Positions 22,686-22,727 of a stretch of 22,727 nt of DNA are shown in pieces. Within the stretch, counting starts at the first letter, position 1. Every line of letters begins with the position of its first letter. This DNA is from SLID01 sp041667545 (GTDB lineage: Bacteria > Omnitrophota > Gorgyraeia > Tantalellales > Tantalellaceae): positions 1 through 22,727 of the forward strand of contig JBAYES010000034.1 of the NCBI GenBank assembly GCA_041667545.1, written 5' to 3'. The notes below the pieces were generated by a model. That model saw nothing but the letters and a program-made list of their open reading frames with translations, ran no database searches and had not been told where the DNA came from. Position numbers and translations under genes: made by a program.

Positions 22686-22727
22686 GTGATAGTGTAAATT
22701 TTCTATTGGCTTTTGTCCTCAAACAGG
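22686..22727. repeat. Start of a repeat related to element A, cut by the window edge
   Basis: GTGATAGTGTAAA (22686-22698) matches GTGATGGTGTAAA at 13628-13640 with one mismatch, and GGCTTTTG (22708-22715) matches GACTTTTG at 13651-13658 with nearly the same distance between them (22 and 23 nt). Similarity fades after that, so only the outer flank of element A is shared as far as the window shows. Confidence 0.4.

Overview
The window is a dense stretch of bacterial core genes, almost all on the + strand. AUA isoleucine codons and AGA/AGG arginine codons are used heavily. Gene order (rimP-nusA-infB, then trpS-scpA-scpB, a pheA-hisC-aroF-tyrA aromatic block, cmk-plsC-rpsA, and a split-P glycine cleavage operon), together with a lipoprotein gene, suggests an uncultured diderm of the PVC/Candidatus Omnitrophota type. 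That placement is an inference from gene order and style, not from a marker search.

Layout. (1) Positions 1-34 (- strand) hold the first 11 codons of a gene that runs off the left edge. They resemble the start of an IS110-family transposase. (2) A stand-alone FAD/NAD(P) reductase occupies 145-864. (3) A consensus promoter at 887-915 is followed at once by an intrinsic-terminator hairpin (941-973). The likely operon rimP-nusA-infB-trpS-scpA-scpB-pheA then runs to 8981. This looks like an attenuated leader. (4) A 230-bp palindromic, MITE-like element with an 11-bp direct duplication of its target sits between pheA and hisC. (5) hisC (probably an aromatic aminotransferase)-aroF-tyrA-cmk-plsC runs to 13624, with short gaps or overlaps. 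(6) A second kind of hairpin repeat and an own promoter precede rpsA, which ends at a strong terminator (15677-15726). (7) A lone - strand gene for a DUF2148-type ferredoxin-domain protein follows. A second, inverted copy of the MITE-like element is inserted just upstream of its start. (8) A gene-free stretch, 16253-17198, holds that element, another long inverted repeat, a near-consensus promoter and a multi-hairpin leader RNA. (9) gcvT-gcvH-gcvPA-gcvPB-lplA form a glycine cleavage operon with its own lipoate ligase. (10) A convergent small lipoprotein gene follows, and the start of another repeat copy lies at the right edge.

The genes fall into three functional blocks: transcription/translation and chromosome segregation (RimP, NusA, IF2, TrpRS, ScpA/B, Cmk, S1); phenylalanine/tyrosine synthesis (DAHP synthase, chorismate mutase-prephenate dehydratase, prephenate dehydrogenase, aminotransferase); and glycine/C1 metabolism (T, H, P1 and P2 proteins plus a lipoylating enzyme; no L-protein here). 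The coding regions are conventional. The most interesting signals are non-coding: the attenuator before rimP, the structured leader before gcvT, the rpsA leader, and two families of palindromic repeats in the gaps between operons.
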